Shown here: positions 6,736 to 10,435 of the stretch, piece after piece
How the letters are laid out: each line of letters starts with the position of its first letter
How positions within the stretch are numbered: the stretch's first letter is position 1
Origin: an uncultured Rhizobiaceae group bacterium
GTDB taxonomy: Bacteria > Pseudomonadota > Alphaproteobacteria > Rhizobiales > Rhizobiaceae
NCBI GenBank assembly: GCA_937923355.1
Contig: CALAIO010000220.1
Location: 1-10,435, forward strand
DNA length: 10,435 nt
Direction of reading: 5' to 3'
Translations under genes and position numbers: made by a program
The notes under the pieces: generated by a model
The model's input: only the letters and a program-made list of their open reading frames with translations
Told to the model about the DNA's origin: nothing
Databases searched by the model: none

Positions 6736-9651
6736 TTACTTAATCACGTTGAATTCGATGCGGCGGTTTTGAGCACGCCCATCACGGTTGTTATTTGAAG
6801 CGATAGGCTGTGTTTCACCATAACCTTTTGCATCAAGCCTTGAAGTATCAACACCAGCATTTGCCAGATATGTCTTCACAGCGTTTGCACGTGCTTCACT
6901 GAGTTCCTGGTTATAGGCGTCACGACCTCTTGAGTCTGTATGACCACCAATCTCCATGCGAACAGCAGGACACTCGCTTGCTGCTTTTGCAACAGCATCC
7001 AATACGCCTTGAGAGTCTGATTTGATAACTGCTTTATCAGTTTCAAACAAAATCTTCTGGCCATCGATTGCTGATGTAATCAGCGCCTGACATGCGTCTG
7101 CATCAACAGTTGGTGCAACTGGCACTGGTGCAGGCTCAGGTTTCGGGAACAGGATGTTTGTTGTTCCGGTAAAACCAGCAGGCAAACGCTTTTGTACGAT
7201 CTTATCAATCAGATTTTTGATATTCTCGTTTTTCGCGCGACCTGACACTGAAAGTGTATTGCCAACAACGTTACCTTGGCCTGCTTCAAGCAGCCTTACC
7301 TGTGATGTTACAAGTTTACGCGCATCATCAAAACCATCTGGCTTTCCTTGTGCAATTACTTGTTTATCGACAGCTTCGCCACCCAGTGTTTTGTTCACCA
7401 TCGCTACTGTCGCAGCTTTGGCAGCATCATCAGCTACATTACCACGAACAGTAATACCTGATGCCTGCTTGGATACACTCCAGCGGTATGGGTCAGCTGT
7501 TGGTACAACTGGTTCAGGAGCTGGTTCTGGCTTAGGATAAAGGATGTTTGTTGATCCCGAGTATCCAGCTGGCAGTGCATTTGAAATCGTTGACTTGATT
7601 TCATTTGCAATTGCTTCGCTTGAAGCACGACCGTTTACAGAAACAGTTTGACCAATGATGTTACCTTGACCCGCCTCAAGTCTTTTAACCTGGTTTGTCA
7701 CGATACGACGCACCACATCAAAACTTTCAGGCTTGCCTGATGCAATCACTTGCTTGTCAGTTACATCCGCAACACCAAGCGATGATTTTACGATAGATAC
7801 AATACCATCACCATCGGCCTTGTCTGCAACATTACCAGAAACACTAACGCCAGACTTAACTTTGCTGACTGTCCAGCGATAAGGGTCTGCAACTGGTGGT
7901 TCTGGAGCCGGTGCTGGCTCTGGTGCAACGATTGCTTCGCTTGCCAGTTTCATGCCGCCAGCAAGGCCTGCCTGAATGTCAGCAACCGCTGTATCACGCA
8001 CAGCGATAGAAGCCGCATTACCAGAAATGCTGTAGTTTCCATCAATGATAGACATTGAACCATCGTTTAAAGTACCCAGTTGACGAAGACCGTAACCAGT
8101 AGCCGTTGCCCAGGTAACACCTTCAGCAACGCCATCAGCAAGTCTTAGCTCATCAATAACTTCAAAGCCTGGATTTGCCTTCTTGGCTGTCGCAACGGCA
8201 GTAGCTCTCGCATTGTCGTTTTGAACATAGCCAGCAAGCGTAATCTTGTTATCAGCTTTTACAGCACTGAAACGATATGGCTTAACAATTGGAGGTAAAA
8301 CCGATGCGTTTAGGCTTACACCTTCTGGCGCATTAGCTGCTGCAGCAATTGCAGCGTCATAATCGTCAAAAGAATTGGCACGTCCTTTAATAGTAAGATT
8401 ATCATCCACCATCGTAGCTTCGCCAGATGAGAACTTTTTCAACATATCAAGACTGTAGACCGTTGCAGGATCATACTGTGCAGTTTCACCACCTGCAATT
8501 TTCAATTGATTATCAATTGATGCAGATGGGAAGTTGGATTTTGCATTGGCTTCGATGCGATCTCTGGCTGCTGTACCTGGTGCAAAACCAGAAAGTACAA
8601 TCGCTTGCGCATCTTTTGTTGCATTCCACTCATAAGGTGAAACACCTACTGGTTGGATATTATTTTCTGCAAGTTCAAAACCTGAAGTGAGGTTACCGAT
8701 ATTAGCTTGCGCTGCTTCAAATTCTGCAGGTGATTTTGCAACACCCGAGATTGAAAACTTGTTGTCAGAAAAAGATGCTCTGCCTTGTGTGAAACCAGGG
8801 AAGAAGCCTGTCGCATATTTGGCAGCGTCTGCAAGGTTAGCAGGTGCACCTTCTGCAATACGGATATTGTTAGTAATATCCGCTTCTGGAAGTTGCTCTT
8901 TTACAGATGCTTCAATTGTAGTGCGAGCGTCTGTATTTGGAGCAAAACCGCTTAGCGTTACCGCTTTACCGTCATAATCAGCCATCCACTCGTAAGGCGA
9001 TGCAGTTGGCGGCGTAATTTCAGCTTTAACTACTTTACCGTCAGCAGGAACTGATCCTGCAAGATTTGCAACGGCTGCATCATAACTGTCGTAAGTTGAT
9101 GCGATGCCAGTGACAGAAATATCTGCATCTGAGATAGAAGCTGTACCAGTTGTAAGACCAGTAAGTTCGCCAATAGAGAATTTCGCCCAATCAGCAAAAC
9201 CTTCATTAGCGCCGCGCGCCAATGTCATTTGGTCATCTATAGTAGCCTCTGGCGCAGCAGCCTTGGCACTTGCAACAATCTCTGCTCGCACATCATCATT
9301 AGGCACATTGCCAGTTAGAACAACTTTACCATCAGATTTTTCTGCGTTGAGTGCAAAAGGAGAAGCAATCGCAAGTAAATCACTTGCATCTGAAACGATA
9401 CGAACATCGTAAGCTTCATCAGCGATTTTTAATGCAGCCTCAGCAGCCTCTGGTGACGGCGCAGTGCCTGACAAAGTCAAGTCACGGCCATCAAGACTAA
9501 CACCTGCCCAAGAATGTTCTGCTTGAAGATCTTGTAAAGCCTTTGCGGTCAGATCATCCTGAACAACATCAGCCCTGAACCAGGTTGATAGCGCGGTTAA
9601 AATAACCACCGCGAATATCCCGGGCCAAATCCATTTTTTCCAATTACACAT
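6736..9651 (-). CDS. BON-repeat protein with N-terminal membrane anchor and C-terminal OmpA-like peptidoglycan-binding domain
   Basis: A 971-residue envelope protein. Residues 1-28 form an uncleaved-looking anchor: CNWKKW, then WPGIFAVVILTALSTWF, no lipobox. A leading BON-like half-unit (about 48-95) is followed by six units of about 120 residues starting near 97, 218, 338, 457, 589 and 720. Each opens with a [S/K/D]P[F/Y] motif, then a [VIL]x[LV]xG strand motif, and holds two BON-like modules. PEPAP-type linkers precede units 5 and 6 and the C-terminal domain. The OmpA domain (about 853-969) has ILFETDKAVI, GGHTDSRGRDAYNQELSEARA, GYGETQP and NRRIEF. Asp906 and Arg921, 15 residues apart, match the pair that binds diaminopimelate in OmpA family members. 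The layout (anchor, BON, OmpA) is that of mycobacterial Rv0899 (OmpATb/ArfA), but far longer. The ATG at 9651 has GGGAG about 11 bases upstream. First gene of a three-gene operon; probably tethers the envelope to peptidoglycan. Confidence 0.92.
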   Translation of the reverse strand: MCNWKKWIWPGIFAVVILTALSTWFRADVVQDDLTAKALQDLQAEHSWAGVSLDGRDLTLSGTAPSPEAAEAALKIADEAYDVRIVSDASDLLAIASPFALNAEKSDGKVVLTGNVPNDDVRAEIVASAKAAAPEATIDDQMTLARGANEGFADWAKFSIGELTGLTTGTASISDADISVTGIASTYDSYDAAVANLAGSVPADGKVVKAEITPPTASPYEWMADYDGKAVTLSGFAPNTDARTTIEASVKEQLPEADITNNIRIAEGAPANLADAAKYATGFFPGFTQGRASFSDNKFSISGVAKSPAEFEAAQANIGNLTSGFELAENNIQPVGVSPYEWNATKDAQAIVLSGFAPGTAARDRIEANAKSNFPSASIDNQLKIAGGETAQYDPATVYSLDMLKKFSSGEATMVDDNLTIKGRANSFDDYDAAIAAAANAPEGVSLNASVLPPIVKPYRFSAVKADNKITLAGYVQNDNARATAVATAKKANPGFEVIDELRLADGVAEGVTWATATGYGLRQLGTLNDGSMSIIDGNYSISGNAASIAVRDTAVADIQAGLAGGMKLASEAIVAPEPAPAPEPPVADPYRWTVSKVKSGVSVSGNVADKADGDGIVSIVKSSLGVADVTDKQVIASGKPESFDVVRRIVTNQVKRLEAGQGNIIGQTVSVNGRASSEAIANEIKSTISNALPAGYSGSTNILYPKPEPAPEPVVPTADPYRWSVSKQASGITVRGNVADDAAKAATVAMVNKTLGGEAVDKQVIAQGKPDGFDDARKLVTSQVRLLEAGQGNVVGNTLSVSGRAKNENIKNLIDKIVQKRLPAGFTGTTNILFPKPEPAPVPVAPTVDADACQALITSAIDGQKILFETDKAVIKSDSQGVLDAVAKAASECPAVRMEIGGHTDSRGRDAYNQELSEARANAVKTYLANAGVDTSRLDAKGYGETQPIASNNNRDGRAQNRRIEFNVIK
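7138..9363 (-). repeat. Six tandem ~120-residue double-BON units inside the OmpA/BON gene
   Basis: Unit starts are spaced 121, 120, 119, 132 and 131 residues; the last two spacings are longer because of Pro-rich linkers. Units 2 and 3 share SPYEW and LSGFAP. Units 5 (7531-7887) and 6 (7138-7494) are closest: both have DPYRW, DKQVIA-x-GKP, RxLEAGQGN and a TNIL[YF]PKPEPAP end, and so look like the most recent duplication. Confidence 0.85.
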
Positions 9652-9670
9652 GATAAAATTCTCTCCCTAT

Positions 9671-9686
9671 TCATGCAATTGCATGA
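9671..9686. promoter_or_regulatory. Perfect 16-base palindrome, possible operator
   Basis: TCATGCAATTGCATGA reads the same on both strands. It lies 20 bases before the OmpA/BON start codon and about 5 bases before its ribosome binding site. Having no loop, it is a poor RNA hairpin but a good shape for a dimeric DNA-binding protein. The palindrome is certain; an operator role is inferred. Confidence 0.45.
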
Positions 9687-9776
9687 CCTAAGAACACCCA
9701 TGGGAGGTTATAAATTGTTCTCATTTCCCCCATGAACGTATCGATTAGGTCAATACATTTCGTACGTATGTAAAAA

Positions 9777-9792
9777 GTTTACATAACGTTAA
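9777..9792 (-). promoter_or_regulatory. Possible CtrA-like binding site
   Basis: On the minus strand the bases read TTAA, seven bases, then TAAAC. The alphaproteobacterial CtrA consensus is TTAA-N7-TTAAC, so 8 of the 9 conserved positions match. It lies about 125 bases before the OmpA/BON start. In AT-rich DNA such matches occur by chance, so this is tentative. Confidence 0.2.
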
Positions 9793-9976
9793 CATCACAT
9801 AACAATGAAACATTGCACAAAATCAAGGTAAAAATCACTTAATTTAGCCAAAAGTGGATAAAACATTACGTAAGTAGCAAACCTTTAGGCTATAAACTTC
9901 GTCGAATTTTCAGAAAAATTTGAATATCTGCAAAAAGGACTTGTTTTAATAAACCATCCATCATATCCGTGTCAGT

Positions 9977-10066
9977 GGATAGGTGGCCGAGTGGTCGAAG
10001 GCGCTCCCCTGCTAAGGGAGTAGGCGGGTAACCGTCTCGAGGGTTCGAATCCCTTCCTGTCCGCCA
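9977..10066 (+). tRNA. tRNA-Ser (anticodon GCU)
   Basis: A 90-base class II tRNA with encoded CCA. The acceptor stem GGATAGG (9977-9983) pairs with CCTGTCC (10056-10062), followed by discriminator G and CCA (10064-10066). The D arm is GCC...GGC. The anticodon stem CTCCC/GGGAG (10004-10008, 10016-10020) encloses the loop CTGCTAA with anticodon GCT at 10011-10013. A long variable arm (AGGCGGGTAACCGTCT) marks serine tRNAs. The T arm is GAGGG-TTCGAAT-CCCTT. It reads AGC and AGU codons. Confidence 0.97.
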
Positions 10067-10110
10067 GTAATTCCCATTAAGTCATTGTAATAGATGTATA
10101 TTTAATAAAA

Positions 10111-10242
10111 TTAAAATCCCTTCCCCAACCTTAAACCCACTGCATTATTGTAACCACCAGTCAAATATGTATTGTAAGTCTAAATCCAGCCTGCTTTGAA
10201 CAACAGAAAATATCTTTGTATGAAATTATTATAGTATTTACT
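10111..10242 (-). pseudogene. Possible decayed C-terminus of an outer-membrane beta-barrel protein
   Basis: On the minus strand, the 22 codons before the TAA at 10113-10111 read TYNTYLTGGYNN followed by AVGLRLGKGF. This has the alternating pattern and final Phe typical of the last strand of outer-membrane beta-barrel proteins. An in-frame TAG (10182-10180) interrupts the frame; upstream of it the same frame continues with FKAGWI (10200-10183) and other aromatic-rich residues until a TGA at 10245-10243. No start codon or ribosome binding site is visible. A relic of a porin or Omp25/31-like gene is possible, but a chance frame in AT-rich DNA cannot be ruled out. Confidence 0.28.
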
Positions 10243-10299
10243 TCATAGTATAGAATCCACTATCTAACGTAACGTAAGTTGATGATGTTTGCTTACACA

Positions 10300-10344
10300 G
10301 CGACTGACTTGGGCGGACTTGGGGAACTGGGGCAAGTCAGTCGC
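10300..10344. repeat. Perfect 12-bp inverted repeat with a G-rich 21-base loop
   Basis: GCGACTGACTTG (10300-10311) is exactly mirrored by CAAGTCAGTCGC (10333-10344). The plus-strand loop contains GG, GGGG and GGGG runs, with GGG at its left border, and two near-identical 10-base steps (GACTTGGGCG, GACTTGGGGA at 10306-10325). It is locally GC-rich in an AT-rich spacer. It may be a structured RNA, a G-quadruplex-prone hairpin or a small repeat element. No T-run follows, so a simple terminator is unlikely. Confidence 0.6.
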
Positions 10345-10435
10345 GTATTAGTGTTTCTAACATGATTGGCTTTGCGGATAGAAATTTAGTAATAGATTGA
10401 TAAAGCAAAACATTTTGATTCGATCATGAGTTAGG

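Larger units (their letters stand above)
9652..9976. promoter_or_regulatory. 325-base AT-rich intergenic region upstream of the OmpA/BON operon and the tRNA
   Basis: No gene is seen here on either strand. It should hold the leftward promoter of the OmpA/BON operon and the rightward tRNA promoter. Contents: the perfect palindrome at 9671-9686, CCCATGGG at 9697-9704, an inverted repeat of TATGTAAA and TTTACATA around AAG (9767-9785), a CtrA-like site (9777-9792), and CAATG-AAA-CATTG (9803-9815). No -35/-10 pair stood out with confidence. Confidence 0.5.
10067..10435. other. Gene-poor 369-base tail after the tRNA
   Basis: No intact gene is seen on either strand; the only ATG-led frames are under about 20 codons without ribosome binding sites. 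It contains a possible decayed outer-membrane protein end (10111-10242, minus) and a perfect 12-bp inverted repeat with G-rich loop (10300-10344). No clear terminator follows the tRNA. Confidence 0.5.

Noticed and set aside
7154..9412. Several plus-strand frames of 87-128 codons opposite the OmpA/BON gene
   Set aside because: They are shadows of a long, well-supported gene with clear domains on the other strand and have no domain features of their own.
9748..9753. Minus-strand TTGACC as the -35 box of the OmpA/BON operon
   Set aside because: At 16-18 bases downstream there is only a G-rich stretch, with no -10-like hexamer.
9853..9861. DnaA-box-like TTATCCACT on the minus strand
   Set aside because: A single 8/9 match with no second box or replication gene nearby does not suggest an origin.
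10048..10124. 10-base direct repeat AATCCCTTCC in the tRNA 3' end (10048-10057) and at 10115-10124, like attachment-site copies
   Set aside because: It is short, only 67 bases apart, does not include the tRNA terminus and has no integrase gene nearby; chance is likely.
10300..10344. Hairpin as a Rho-independent terminator for the tRNA
   Set aside because: It is over 230 bases past the tRNA, the loop is long and no T-run follows the stem.

Overview
The window looks like chromosomal DNA of an alphaproteobacterium, most likely of the order Hyphomicrobiales (Rhizobiales). The reasons are a divergent arrangement of a soluble lytic transglycosylase gene against dapA-smpB, a family 5 uracil-DNA glycosylase close to smpB, and a BON-repeat OmpA-like protein of a type known from rhizobia and relatives. 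Base composition is moderate (mid-40s percent G+C judged by eye, not computed), low for the order. No insertion sequence, phage gene or CRISPR array is evident.

Layout. Positions 1-405 (+) hold the C-terminal part of a family 5 uracil-DNA glycosylase, cut by the window edge. Its stop codon overlaps the stop of a convergent PaiB-type flavin-binding protein (402-1052, -). That gene is the last of a tight minus-strand series dapA (1556-2437) - smpB (1056-1538) - paiB-like. From the dapA promoter side, a plus-strand pair runs the other way: a secreted soluble lytic murein transglycosylase (2608-4704) and an alpha/beta hydrolase (about 4754-5635). A strong bidirectional hairpin terminator (5664-5692) separates this pair from the next locus.

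The most interesting part is a compact minus-strand operon at 9651-5713. It encodes (i) a 971-residue anchored protein with about thirteen BON-like modules and a C-terminal peptidoglycan-binding OmpA domain; (ii) a 33-residue one-helix membrane protein with a perfect ribosome binding site, easily missed by gene callers; and (iii) a 295-residue protein with a transmembrane helix, a long Lys-Pro/Ala-Pro linker and two copies of a helix-hairpin-helix-type domain. The membrane helices of (ii) and (iii) align without gaps and share a GxxxG motif at the same residue numbers, so they look like paralogous modules that may pair in the membrane. The order 'BON-OmpA protein, tiny membrane protein, larger membrane protein' recalls the mycobacterial Rv0899-Rv0900-Rv0901 (arfABC) operon. 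The shared architecture is seen directly; common function is inference.

Upstream of that operon lies a 325-base AT-rich intergenic region with a perfect 16-base palindrome near the start codon and a one-mismatch CtrA-like site. It is followed by a plus-strand tRNA-Ser(GCU) at 9977-10066. The last 369 bases have no intact gene. They hold a possible decayed C-terminus of an outer-membrane beta-barrel protein and a perfect 12-base-pair inverted repeat with a G-rich loop.

There is a loose cell-wall theme. DapA supplies the diaminopimelate pathway, the transglycosylase cleaves peptidoglycan, and the OmpA domain has the Asp/Arg pair expected to bind diaminopimelate in peptidoglycan.
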